DNA of 17,235 nucleotides from Puniceicoccales bacterium (GCA_031279395.1 JAITIO010000050.1:1-17235); one strand, 5' to 3'. Shown: positions 1-7,073, counted from the first letter of the stretch. Notes: generated by a model from the sequence alone, not told the origin. Translations and numbers: made by a program.

Positions 1-372
1 GGCATGCAGCTTACTGCTGAGCCCTCCCTTCGTCCTCCCAATGTGCCGCTGGGCAGATCCCCTTTTTTAGGCTCGCCGCTGTCCTATGCACTTTCAAGTG
101 GGTCGCATCCATCATAAGGATTTCCATCTTGTACTTGGATAGCTTTTGCAGGATCTTGGCGAATACGCCCATCCTGCTTCACCGGATGAAACGATTGTAT
201 AGCGTCTTATAGGGACCGTATTACCCTGGGGCATCCTTCCACCTCAGTCCGTTGCGCAGCACATACACTATCCCACTGATCACTTTACGATCATCCACTC
301 GCGGCCTCCCTCGCGACTTCGAAAAATATTGCTTCAGCCGCTCGCAATCCACTCCTTCTATCAATCACATAG
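1..372 (-). pseudogene. Degenerate IS5-family transposase, 5' part
   Basis: Read on the minus strand, this is the N-terminal half of an IS5-family DDE transposase, cut by the window edge. Stretches such as SKSRGRPRVDDRKVISGIV, LRNGLRWKDAP, YGPYKTLYNRFIR, the MMDATHLKVHR segment that carries the first catalytic Asp, and IGRTKGGLSSKLHA match the order seen in this family. It is broken. A TAA (221-223) replaces the usual residue before YGPYKTLYN, and a TGA (179-181) replaces the expected Trp after FIR. The reading frame also shifts by one base at an A6G4 run (59-68). The original start is unclear, because an in-frame TGA lies just upstream of a LIEGVDCERL segment near 372. I see no surviving terminal inverted repeat. 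The element is inactive unless supplied in trans. Confidence 0.85.
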
Positions 373-457
373 CCATAAACGAGACCCCTTTTCTTGTTCC
401 TGTCTGCAATGTCAATCCTTTTCTTATGAGTCCTGAGCCTGGCCTAACATTTGGTGA

Positions 458-490
458 AACAAAACAAAACACATCTCCCCATGGGGATGT
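458..490 (-). terminator. Hairpin with T-rich tail after the orphan gene
   Basis: Bases 471-490 form an imperfect hairpin: ACAT plus CCC pair with GGG plus ATGT, with a two-base bulge and a short CATG loop. Read on the minus strand it is followed by a T-rich run of the form GTTTTGTTTTGTTT (458-470). It lies about 45 bases past the stop of the minus-strand gene at 536, so it probably ends that transcript. The bulge makes it weaker than a textbook terminator. Confidence 0.5.
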
Positions 491-535
491 TTGGAATGGT
501 GTAAAAAATGGACAACCCTCCAATGCTAGCAACTT

Positions 536-844
536 TCATTTTTCTGTTTCGTTTATAAGGGTAACCTTGTAGGCCGGCTGCTGCCTATATCCACGCAAAT
601 TAACGTCAAAATTTATTGCAACCGTACGGTCTGCCAACTGAATATCCTTGACGACTGCATGCCCATCGCGGTCCGCAGTCCCCGCTGCCAAGTTAAATTG
701 AGTGTTTGTAACATGAGCTACAATTTTTTTAAATACTTCCACATGATTGGGATTTACCTTAAAAATTGTAGATACACCACCCTCATCGCGTCTAAGAATT
801 TCAAAATTACTCTGCTCACGTCCAACTCTCACAAAACTATTCAC
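536..844 (-). CDS. Small hypothetical protein, 102 aa
   Basis: I do not recognise this protein. It begins MNSFVRVGREQ and ends VTLINETEK. It has no signal peptide, no membrane segment and no cysteine. The middle and C-terminal parts alternate hydrophobic and polar residues (for example QLADRTVAINFDVNLRGY, residues about 69-86), which suggests a small beta-rich soluble protein. The start is GTG, chosen because AAGGAGGG lies five bases upstream; there is no in-frame ATG or GTG between this GTG and an upstream TAG. A TTGACA/TATCCT promoter and a downstream hairpin make it a complete single-gene unit, separate from the ABC operon 122 bases upstream on the same strand. Coding evidence is these signals plus an uninterrupted frame. 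Function unknown. Confidence 0.7.
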   Translation of the reverse strand: MNSFVRVGREQSNFEILRRDEGGVSTIFKVNPNHVEVFKKIVAHVTNTQFNLAAGTADRDGHAVVKDIQLADRTVAINFDVNLRGYRQQPAYKVTLINETEK

Positions 845-848
845 CCTT

Positions 849-856
849 CCCTCCTT
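849..856 (-). promoter_or_regulatory. Strong ribosome binding site deciding a GTG start
   Basis: AAGGAGGG on the minus strand, five bases before the GTG at 844-842. It is the best Shine-Dalgarno match in the window and is the reason for choosing GTG as the start of the 102-residue gene. Confidence 0.75.
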
Positions 857-864
857 TTGAACGA

Positions 865-892
865 AGGATACCTAAACACTGCAACATGTCAA
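865..892 (-). promoter_or_regulatory. Sigma70-like promoter of the orphan gene
   Basis: On the minus strand a perfect -35 TTGACA (892-887) is followed after 16 bases by TATCCT (870-865), a 4/6 match to the -10 consensus. Transcription would start near 858, giving a very short leader that just includes the AAGGAGGG site. It points only at the 102-residue gene. Confidence 0.55.
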
Positions 893-931
893 TATTTTTA
901 TTGATTGTTGTTATCAAATGACCTAGCAGAG

Positions 932-965
932 GATTTGTTGGTTAAGACTAACACGAACGCAAATC
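932..965 (-). other. Imperfect inverted repeat after the ABC ATPase
   Basis: GATTTG (932-937) can pair with CAAATC (960-965), and inside it GTTA (941-944) with TAAC (949-952). It lies directly after the stop codon of the ABC ATPase on the minus strand. It has no T-run after it, so it may be a 3'-end structure or a weak terminator rather than an intrinsic terminator. Confidence 0.25.
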
Positions 966-966
966 T

Positions 967-1668
967 TTAAAATAGGGCCATGTTTTTTAGAAAACTTTTT
1001 GCCTGTGCAGAATGAGGATCTAAGAAGAATTCTTCCGTTGGACGATTTTCCGCAATTTTACCGCATTCCAGAAATAGAACCCTGTTGGAAATTTTACGGG
1101 ACATCGCCAGGTCATGGGTAACGATCAAAACTGCAATTCCCTGCGATGCTATATTTTTTACCATACTGACCACATCGTTTGTCATTTCAGGGTCGAGGGC
1201 CGATGTGGGTTCGTCAAATAGCAATACTTGGGGGTCCATCACCAAAGTTCTGGCAATGGCCACCCGCTGTTTCTGTCCACCGGATAAACTATTTGGATAT
1301 GCCGTTATTTTGTCCTTTAGTCCAAATTGCGTCAGCATGTCCAATGCCATCGCTTTGGCCTTTTGTGCAGAAAATTTTTTCACGGCCTGCAATGCATAGG
1401 AAACGTTTTTTAAAACCGTCATATGTCCAAATAGGCAACATCCCTGCTGGACTAATCCATAATCCCCATGGCAAGCTTTTTTTCTATTAATACAAACCTT
1501 TCCGTGGGATATGTTTTCCAAGCCACACAGTACTCGTAGGAGGGTGGTTTTCCCCATTCCTGATTTCCCAATCACCGTGACTATTTCGCCACCGGCAACG
1601 GTAAAGGATATTCCCCGCAGAATTTCATTGGTACCCAACGTACAATGTAAATTTTCTACCTCGAGCAT
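967..1668 (-). CDS. Polar amino-acid ABC transporter, ATP-binding protein
   Basis: Cytoplasmic ATPase of a GlnQ/HisP-type amino-acid importer, 233 aa from the ATG at 1668. Walker A GKSGMGKTT is at residues 34-42, the Q-loop glutamine at 74-75, the signature LSGGQ at 128-132, Walker B VLLFDE at 148-153, the D-loop SALD just after, and the switch histidine in VTHD at 185. All catalytic residues are present. Longer in-frame starts exist up to 1731, but MLEVENLHC is where family members begin and the extra residues would lie inside the permease gene. The start overlaps the permease end by 13 bases, so it is translated with the two upstream genes. The exact amino acid carried cannot be read from the ATPase. 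Confidence 0.93.
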   Translation of the reverse strand: MLEVENLHCTLGTNEILRGISFTVAGGEIVTVIGKSGMGKTTLLRVLCGLENISHGKVCINRKKACHGDYGLVQQGCCLFGHMTVLKNVSYALQAVKKFSAQKAKAMALDMLTQFGLKDKITAYPNSLSGGQKQRVAIARTLVMDPQVLLFDEPTSALDPEMTNDVVSMVKNIASQGIAVLIVTHDLAMSRKISNRVLFLECGKIAENRPTEEFFLDPHSAQAKSFLKNMALF

Positions 1669-2321
1669 GATAATTTTCTTTCGATGTACTTCGCGATGTT
1701 GTTTAAAATCATTATCATACAGTAATAGCACAACCCTGCGATGAGTAATGGCTCCAGATATAAATAATGTTCGCTTGACACAACGTTGGCTCGGCGAAGT
1801 AAATCCGATTCCCCAATTATGGAAACAATGGCGGATTCTTTGAGCAGATCGATCATTTCGTTTACCAGTGATGGCAAAACATTTCTTATCCCCTGGGGTA
1901 AAATAATGTCACGAATTATTTGAAGCTTTGAGCAACCTAAAACCTTCCCTATTTCAATCTGCCCAATGCTTACGCTTTGCATGCCAGCTCGCATAATTTC
2001 CGAAACATAGGCGGATGAGTTCAATGAAAATGCAATTACTCCTGCCATAAAAGCTGGGATTGGGCGATGAATAATCTGCGGCATGGCGAAATAAATTATC
2101 GACAGCTGTAAAAGAAGGGGCGTTCCTCGAAAAACGGATAAATACAATGCTCCCAGGGCACGAAAAATTTTATATTTTGACTGCCTGATAATTGCGAGCA
2201 ATGTTCCACCGCAAAACCCGAAAAACATCGCAACAAGTGCATATTTTAAGGTTATTTTAGCACCTTCTATGATATATGGTATCTCGTCAGATATCTGTTG
2301 AAATCCCTTGAAAACATTCAT
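1656..2321 (-). CDS. Polar amino-acid ABC transporter, permease
   Basis: Inner-membrane permease of the HisM/GlnP family, 221 aa, with about five membrane segments. FRGTPLLLQL (residues 64-73) is a hallmark of amino-acid permeases. The EAA loop that contacts the ATPase is at about 123-142 (EIGKVLGCSKLQIIRDIILP), followed by a conserved LPSLVNEMIDLLKESA stretch. I chose the ATG at 2321 rather than the GTG at 2336, because its ATGA overlaps the TGA of the binding-protein gene by four bases, a classic coupling arrangement. There is one permease gene, so the complex probably uses a homodimer. Confidence 0.92.
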   Translation of the reverse strand: MNVFKGFQQISDEIPYIIEGAKITLKYALVAMFFGFCGGTLLAIIRQSKYKIFRALGALYLSVFRGTPLLLQLSIIYFAMPQIIHRPIPAFMAGVIAFSLNSSAYVSEIMRAGMQSVSIGQIEIGKVLGCSKLQIIRDIILPQGIRNVLPSLVNEMIDLLKESAIVSIIGESDLLRRANVVSSEHYLYLEPLLIAGLCYYCMIMILNNIAKYIERKLSCSR

Positions 2322-3082
2322 TGTGCAATATCCCACTTTATCTCTAAATCGGAAATTTTTTCGGTTTCCTTGAGCAATTCGAGAATTTCGTTAATTTCTT
2401 CCTTTAGGGGGGAATTTTTTGGAAATGCAATGGCAAAGGAATCAGAAAATTGAAGCAGAAAAGAACATAATTTAGGGTTTCTTTTTGTCATCATGTGTGC
2501 TTCGGCTTTCCCTATCACGAGAGCATATAGGATTCCGTTACCATTGGCAGAGTTTGAAATTTCAGCAATCATCGTTCCCACATTGTCATATCTCTTTATC
2601 TCTATGTCTGAAATGTTAGCAGCCCGCACATCACTTTCATGGTGTGTTCCCAGTTGTACTCCTATCGTCCTGCCTTCCAATAATGCCATCGGAAATATTG
2701 CGTCGGAATCTTTCATATACGAAAATTCATCACTATCAACCAGGACGATAGCACTGATGTTATCTTGGTATGGTATGGAAAAATCAACGTTTTCTCGCCT
2801 GGCATCCGTCGGGGTAATGGCAGCCATGGCAAAGTCGCCCTGCTTTGACACCAAAGCAGGAATCAAAGACGGGAACGGTACATCTTTTATCACAAGGGAT
2901 TTCCCCAATTTTTCTGCGATGATTTTTGCCATATCTATGTCGAATCCTACAATTTCTCCCGACCTTGTAAATTCATAAGGAGGGTTATCGGCACTCGTTA
3001 GTAAAACGATTTCATTCTGTTCAACCGAATATAGCAACATCGACTGAAGGAAAAACATAATCACAGATAGTAATTTTTTCAT
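2318..3082 (-). CDS. Polar amino-acid ABC transporter, substrate-binding protein
   Basis: Family 3 periplasmic solute-binding protein, 254 aa. Residues 1-19 are a Sec-type leader (MKKLLSVIMFFLQSMLLYS) with no lipobox cysteine, so it should be a free periplasmic protein. After it come SADNPPYEF (about 30-38), VGFDIDMAKIIAEKLG (45-60) and a GDFAMAAITPTDARRE region (82-97), all characteristic of the family. The Arg in the last stretch usually contacts the carboxylate of the amino acid. It is the first gene of a three-gene operon (binding protein, permease, ATPase) and is preceded by 23-bp tandem repeats. Substrate class is confident; the exact amino acid is not. Confidence 0.92.
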   Translation of the reverse strand: MKKLLSVIMFFLQSMLLYSVEQNEIVLLTSADNPPYEFTRSGEIVGFDIDMAKIIAEKLGKSLVIKDVPFPSLIPALVSKQGDFAMAAITPTDARRENVDFSIPYQDNISAIVLVDSDEFSYMKDSDAIFPMALLEGRTIGVQLGTHHESDVRAANISDIEIKRYDNVGTMIAEISNSANGNGILYALVIGKAEAHMMTKRNPKLCSFLLQFSDSFAIAFPKNSPLKEEINEILELLKETEKISDLEIKWDIAQ

Positions 3083-3099
3083 ACTTTGCCCAGAAAATT

Positions 3100-3158
3100 A
3101 TTTTCAATGTTTATGTCAATTCATTTGCAATATTCATGTCAATTCATTTTCAATATGT
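3100..3158. repeat. Imperfect 23-bp tandem repeats before the amino-acid transporter
   Basis: The core ATGTCAATTCATTT occurs at 3113-3126 and exactly 23 bases later at 3136-3149. The match continues as CAATAT in both copies after one mismatch. A partial copy (ATTTTCAATGT) lies at 3100-3110 in the same phase. Read on the minus strand each full unit contains TTGACAT. The block sits 18-76 bases before the binding-protein start, where promoter or operator sites would be. I could not place a good -10 box at the right distance from either TTGACA. Confidence 0.6.
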
Positions 3159-3205
3159 TTCAATAGCTTAGAAATTACTTCGCCAGCCGATCATTGCTGA
3201 TAGAT

Positions 3206-4135
3206 ATGGAAAACAGTTTTTTTAAAAGAAAAAGTTATTTTCTCTGCAAAAATGGGATGATTTTATTTGGGATCTTTTATCTTTGTACTCTGTGCCTCGC
3301 CGCCATATTAGCCCCCCTGTTGTTTTACATAACGAAATTCCTAGCGAAGGAGCTCCCGATGGAATTATTCCAGCATTTTATCGACAAAGGGTTTGGAAAG
3401 TTCTTTGACAGGGCTCAATTAATTTCATTGGTCATTCTACTGTTTCCATTTTTGAAAATCTGTGGTTTTCACTCTTTGGAAGATATCCATCTCACAAAAA
3501 TACGCGGGCGAAAATTTTTACTAACTTTCGGCGGTGGATTTATCCTCGCTTGCACGATATTTGCATGGCTATCCTTACACAACGTTTCCGTATTTAAGCC
3601 CGTTGTTGTGAAAGTTTATTTCTGGAACCTTTTCAAATTTGCCATGGGGGCCATTAGCATAGGATTTTTGGAAGAAATTATTTTCCGCGGCATAATTTTT
3701 AACCTGTTTTCGCGCAACCTCAATGCAATATGTTCCATTCTATTAGCGTCACTATTTTTTGCCTATTGCCATCTGAAAGTGGGAAATAATTTAAAAGTTA
3801 ATACCGCCGATGTTACAATTTTTTCTGGTTTTCGCTGCATAATTCCGATGATAATGAGCATCGGACATGGATTTAACCCGTTGAATTTTCTGAACCTAAC
3901 GACATTTGGGGTATTATTATCGCTTCTACTGCTTAGAAACAAAAGTTTGCTGTCACCCATAGCTTTTCATATGGGAGTTGTATTTGCCCTGATGAATATT
4001 CGCAGCTTTGTTGACGTGGTAACCGTTGTGGATGGAAAATACTATTCCATTGGCATTTTGGACACATGGCTATCGCTTGCATTGCAAACTTTCATGGCCT
4101 TTGGTTTGGTGCTGCGGAAATGTGAAAAAGTATAA
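3206..4135 (+). CDS. CPBP-family intramembrane metalloprotease
   Basis: Membrane protein of 309 aa with about eight hydrophobic segments. The CPBP (Abi/CAAX-protease-like) motifs are visible: EEIIFRG at residues 156-162 (EExxxR), FAYCH at 185-189 (FxxxH), and a further histidine in PIAFH at 255. These Glu and His residues form the predicted metal site within the membrane. The Asn often found four residues after the last His is replaced by Val here. Known family roles range from prenyl-protein processing to bacteriocin self-immunity; none can be assigned. A TTG at 3194 would add four residues; I prefer the ATG, though neither has a clear ribosome binding site. It is divergent from the amino-acid transporter and stands alone on its strand. 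Confidence 0.82.
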   Translation: MENSFFKRKSYFLCKNGMILFGIFYLCTLCLAAILAPLLFYITKFLAKELPMELFQHFIDKGFGKFFDRAQLISLVILLFPFLKICGFHSLEDIHLTKIRGRKFLLTFGGGFILACTIFAWLSLHNVSVFKPVVVKVYFWNLFKFAMGAISIGFLEEIIFRGIIFNLFSRNLNAICSILLASLFFAYCHLKVGNNLKVNTADVTIFSGFRCIIPMIMSIGHGFNPLNFLNLTTFGVLLSLLLLRNKSLLSPIAFHMGVVFALMNIRSFVDVVTVVDGKYYSIGILDTWLSLALQTFMAFGLVLRKCEKV

Positions 4136-4145
4136 TTACTTCAGT

Positions 4146-4238
4146 TTACTTACTACTAGGATTACCCAGTCCCGATGATGCTATGGCAAGGATCGCTAGG
4201 ACAAAAATTGCGATGGCGTTAAAAAAATTTTTTGACAT
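4146..4238 (-). CDS. Possible 30-aa single-span membrane peptide
   Basis: In the gap between the CPBP protease and the next ABC ATPase, the minus strand has an ATG-started frame of 30 codons ending in TAA. The peptide starts MSKNFFN, continues as a hydrophobic stretch AIAIFVLAILAIA (residues 8-20) and ends SSGLGNPSSK. This is the layout of a small one-pass membrane protein with a basic N-terminus. Against it, there is no Shine-Dalgarno sequence upstream, no visible promoter, and the frame is short enough to be chance. Confidence 0.25.
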   Translation of the reverse strand: MSKNFFNAIAIFVLAILAIASSGLGNPSSK

Positions 4239-4271
4239 TGGTTAGAATAACTGCAACAAGGATTACCATCG

Positions 4272-5345
4272 ATGACTGATATAAGGATTCAAAACCTTAC
4301 CAAGTCTTTTGGTTCAACGGTAGCGCTTGATAATATAAGTTTATACATAGCCAGTGGGGAATTATTTTTTTTACTAGGGCCGAGTGGATGTGGAAAAACA
4401 ACCCTCCTACGATCAATTGCTGGGTTCTATACGCCAAGTAAGGGACGGATAAGTTTTGGAGGGCATGACGTTACGAAGTTGCCTCCCCATAGACGAAAGG
4501 TTGGTATGGTATTTCAAAACTATGCCCTGTGGCCCCACATGACGGTATTTCAAAATGTCGCATTTGGATTGGAAAACAACAAAATCCCGAAGGCAAAAAT
4601 CAAGGATTTGGTCCATGAGATTTTGGAAAAGGTACAGCTTATCCAGTATGTATCGAGAAAACCGAATGAACTCTCGGGAGGGCAACAACAACGGGTAGCC
4701 CTTGCAAGGGCGTTGGTTGTACACCCAAAATGTCTGTTACTCGATGAGCCATTGTCAAACCTCGATGCACAGCTAAGAAACGACATGCGTTGTGAAATAA
4801 GAAATATCTGCAAAGAGCATCAGGTAACGACCGTTTACGTCACCCATGACCAAAAAGAAGCGCTGTCCATAGCAGATCGAATAGCGGTCTTTTCGAGGGG
4901 AAAAATTAATCAAATTGGAACACCAACACAGTTATACAAATTTCCTTCTTCCCGTTTTGCAGCGGAATTTGTGGGGGAAACAAATGTAATTCAGGGAGTG
5001 ATCGTCCAGATTGGTTCTGGGGAAGCGATCATAAGGACAAAAATTGGAAATTTTCAGGGGATTCTGAGCACAGGAATCAACGATCCCAGACCGGGGAAAA
5101 AAGTTTATATTTCCATAAGGCCGGAATGCTTTCGACTGAACGACTTCCCTAATCAGGAAAATAGTGTAAGGGGTGTAATTGAGAGCGTGACATACTTTGG
5201 GGAAGTTGCTCATTTTAAGCTTGAAAGGGATGATATTGTGTTGCGCATTTCGGAACTTAATCCAAGCCATTTTACCAATGTGCAAAATAAAAGCATGTAC
5301 GCCACCGTTTCTTCCGAAGACGTTGTAATATTGAGTGTTGATTGA
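4272..5345 (+). CDS. Fe3+/polyamine-type ABC transporter, ATP-binding protein
   Basis: ATPase of the FbpC/PotA class, 357 aa. Walker A GPSGCGKTT is at residues 36-44, Q-loop Gln at 82, LSGGQ at 134-138, Walker B CLLLDEP at 154-160, and the switch His in VTHD at 192. The C-terminal 115 or so residues form the TOBE-type regulatory domain seen in iron, spermidine/putrescine, sulfate and sugar importers. The PHRRKVGMVFQNYALWPHMTV region is typical of the iron/polyamine branch. AAGGA (4258-4262) lies nine bases before the ATG. The gene is followed after seven bases by a large binding protein, but no permease gene lies nearby, so the membrane part must be encoded elsewhere or shared. Substrate not settled by sequence. 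Confidence 0.9.
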   Translation: MTDIRIQNLTKSFGSTVALDNISLYIASGELFFLLGPSGCGKTTLLRSIAGFYTPSKGRISFGGHDVTKLPPHRRKVGMVFQNYALWPHMTVFQNVAFGLENNKIPKAKIKDLVHEILEKVQLIQYVSRKPNELSGGQQQRVALARALVVHPKCLLLDEPLSNLDAQLRNDMRCEIRNICKEHQVTTVYVTHDQKEALSIADRIAVFSRGKINQIGTPTQLYKFPSSRFAAEFVGETNVIQGVIVQIGSGEAIIRTKIGNFQGILSTGINDPRPGKKVYISIRPECFRLNDFPNQENSVRGVIESVTYFGEVAHFKLERDDIVLRISELNPSHFTNVQNKSMYATVSSEDVVILSVD

Positions 5346-5352
5346 CAGAAGA

Positions 5353-7008
5353 ATGTTTGATCCAAAAAAAATAATAGTCCTATTGCTGATAACACTGGTG
5401 GTCAGCCTGCCGTTTATTTTTAGGGAAAAAGCGAATACCGTCATTCCGATCGGCAATGCTGAAACTTTGACTATCATGACTCCCCACAATGAGACCTTGA
5501 GAAGAGAATATTCCATTGGGTTTAAAAAATGGTATAGGGCAAAGACCGGGAAGGAAGTTAACATAGACTGGAGGTATCAGGGAGGGGGTCGCGATGCCAC
5601 AAGGTACATTGAAACCATGTATGCGAATAATTTTCGTTTACATTGGGTTAATAAATTGCACCGCACGTGGGATAGTAGCGTCGTTGCTGCATTCGCATCC
5701 AGATCCGAAAAAAAATTACAATCATCGAAACATGGACTAGAGGTGGAAGTTACGCGTGAATTCTTTAAGTCAAATGTGGGCTGCGGAATCGATATTCTGT
5801 TCGGTGGCGGTGTTTACGAATTTGGGGCTCAAGCGTCGAAAGGAAACCTGGTCCCATCAGATTTATTGGTCGAACACCCCGAAATGTTTTCCGAAAATAC
5901 CATACCGGAATTTTTATCCGGCAATAGGTTGTGGGATGAACACGGCAGATGGTTTGGAGGATCTCTTACGGGGTTTGGGATAATTTATAACAGTGAAGCC
6001 ATTCGAGAGGAGGGCATTCCGTTTTTTCCGAAGACTTGGATGGATATCGGCCGTCCTGAATTTTTTAAAAAAGTAGCCATCGTTGATCCAACCAGAAGTA
6101 GTTCCACACAAAAAGCGCTCATGATGCTGATTCAGCAGCAGATGCAAATTTGCTACGACGATTTGAAGCACAGGCTCAACGTTGACAAATTATCGAAGGA
6201 AGATGAAGAGAAAATCATAGCGGAAGGCTGGATCAATGGATTAAGCCTGATACAGAAAATCATTGCAAATGGGAGATATTTTACCGAATCTACGACCAGG
6301 CCGGTGATAGATGTGTCGGCCGGAAATTGTCTGGTTGGTATAACCGTTGATTTTTACGGATTTGCGGAGTCAAAACATTTGGAAGAACGAAGCGGGAGCA
6401 ATCGATTTAAATTCATCATGCCCTATGCCGGTGGAGCTCCTTCGCCTGACCCCATAGGGATTTTTAGGGGAGCGAAACATCCGGAATTGGCAAAGGATTT
6501 TATCGAATTTATCCTATCATTGGATGGGCAAAAATTGCTAGACTTTAACCTGCATACACCCGGTGGCCCGACGAAAGCTACCATGCGACGTACACCAATA
6601 TTAAAGACAATTTACGATGCTCAGTACGACCAATATAGGTGTTCTCCAGACATAAATCCCTATAAATTTGCCTCCCTATTTATATCCCATGAGGAGTGGA
6701 CTAGCAAACTGTCGAACATAATGGGCCCGCTTGTAAAACTAGCATTCATCGATACCCATGATGAGCTGTCGGATGCGATGTGGTCAATAATTCAAGCTCG
6801 AAAGGATGGCCGCATGGAGGATGCTGAAAAAGCCTACCAACTATTATCAGCCATTGACGATTTGAGCTGTGAAAATATTTACTCGAACATCATTCCGGTT
6901 TTCGATAGCAAAAATATTCTAAAAATAGCAAACCTGCAGAACAAAATAATCAAAAAGTTCAGAAAACAATACCTAAAAGCTAAGAAAATTGCAGATGGAA
7001 AGCCCTAA
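5353..7008 (+). CDS. Large family 1 extracellular solute-binding protein (ABC transporter)
   Basis: Periplasmic binding protein of the Fe3+/polyamine ABC class, 551 aa, well above the roughly 330-370 aa usual for FbpA or PotD. Residues 6-23 form a hydrophobic export signal or membrane anchor. LTIMTPHNETL at about 39-49 is the first strand of the binding fold. FGGGVYEFGAQASKGNLVP, TGFGIIYNSEAIREEGIP and PYAGGAPSPDPIGIFRGAKH are family-like segments, followed by an ELAKDFIEFILSLDGQKLL block. About 140 C-terminal residues after that (from PGGPTKATMRRTP on) are rich in charged residues and extend the normal fold. The ATG at 5353 is chosen over a GTG at 5335, which would overlap the ATPase gene and lacks a ribosome site. 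It is paired with the preceding ATPase; ligand unknown. Confidence 0.85.
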   Translation: MFDPKKIIVLLLITLVVSLPFIFREKANTVIPIGNAETLTIMTPHNETLRREYSIGFKKWYRAKTGKEVNIDWRYQGGGRDATRYIETMYANNFRLHWVNKLHRTWDSSVVAAFASRSEKKLQSSKHGLEVEVTREFFKSNVGCGIDILFGGGVYEFGAQASKGNLVPSDLLVEHPEMFSENTIPEFLSGNRLWDEHGRWFGGSLTGFGIIYNSEAIREEGIPFFPKTWMDIGRPEFFKKVAIVDPTRSSSTQKALMMLIQQQMQICYDDLKHRLNVDKLSKEDEEKIIAEGWINGLSLIQKIIANGRYFTESTTRPVIDVSAGNCLVGITVDFYGFAESKHLEERSGSNRFKFIMPYAGGAPSPDPIGIFRGAKHPELAKDFIEFILSLDGQKLLDFNLHTPGGPTKATMRRTPILKTIYDAQYDQYRCSPDINPYKFASLFISHEEWTSKLSNIMGPLVKLAFIDTHDELSDAMWSIIQARKDGRMEDAEKAYQLLSAIDDLSCENIYSNIIPVFDSKNILKIANLQNKIIKKFRKQYLKAKKIADGKP

Positions 7009-7032
7009 GTGATTGGTTTGGCACAGTATTTG

Positions 7033-7052
7033 CTTATGTTATTCGTCATAAG
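7033..7052. promoter_or_regulatory. Inverted repeat before dnaK, possible operator
   Basis: CTTATG (7033-7038), eight bases, then CATAAG (7047-7052): a perfect six-base dyad that ends 21 bases before the dnaK start codon. Half-sites separated by about eight or nine bases are common in heat-shock operators, but this is not the CIRCE sequence (TTAGCACTC-N9-GAGTGCTAA), and I find no CIRCE near dnaK or groES. No convincing -35/-10 pair could be fitted in the 65-base gap: TTGGCA at 7018-7023 has no -10 at proper spacing. Confidence 0.35.
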
Positions 7053-7073
7053 TGAAGATTATAGAGGTTATCT

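Noticed and set aside
59..68. Programmed frameshift at the A6G4 run in the transposase, as known in some IS5-family members
   Set aside because: Reaching the second frame needs a +1 shift, whereas slippage at A-runs is usually -1, and two nonsense codons upstream already break the gene. Decay is the simpler reading.
252..572. 106-codon plus-strand frame
   Set aside because: It is the antisense of the transposase remnant and the terminator region, has no ribosome site and resembles no protein family.
2493..2978. 161-codon plus-strand frame
   Set aside because: Lies wholly opposite the amino-acid binding-protein gene, which has clear family motifs; a shadow frame.
3083..3113. -10 box paired with the TTGACA sites in the repeats
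   Set aside because: The bases 16-18 positions downstream of either TTGACA do not resemble TATAAT; the closest, TAATTT, is only 13 bases away.
3100..3158. CRISPR-like array
   Set aside because: The units are directly adjacent with no unique spacers, only two to three copies, and no cas genes are present.
4932..5564. 210-codon minus-strand frame
   Set aside because: Opposite the end of the ABC ATPase and the start of the binding protein, both clearly real; no recognisable content or start signals.
7009..7073. CIRCE element or standard sigma70 promoter for dnaK
   Set aside because: No TTAGCACTC/GAGTGCTAA-like sequence is present, and the TTGGCA at 7018 has no -10 match at 16-18 bases.
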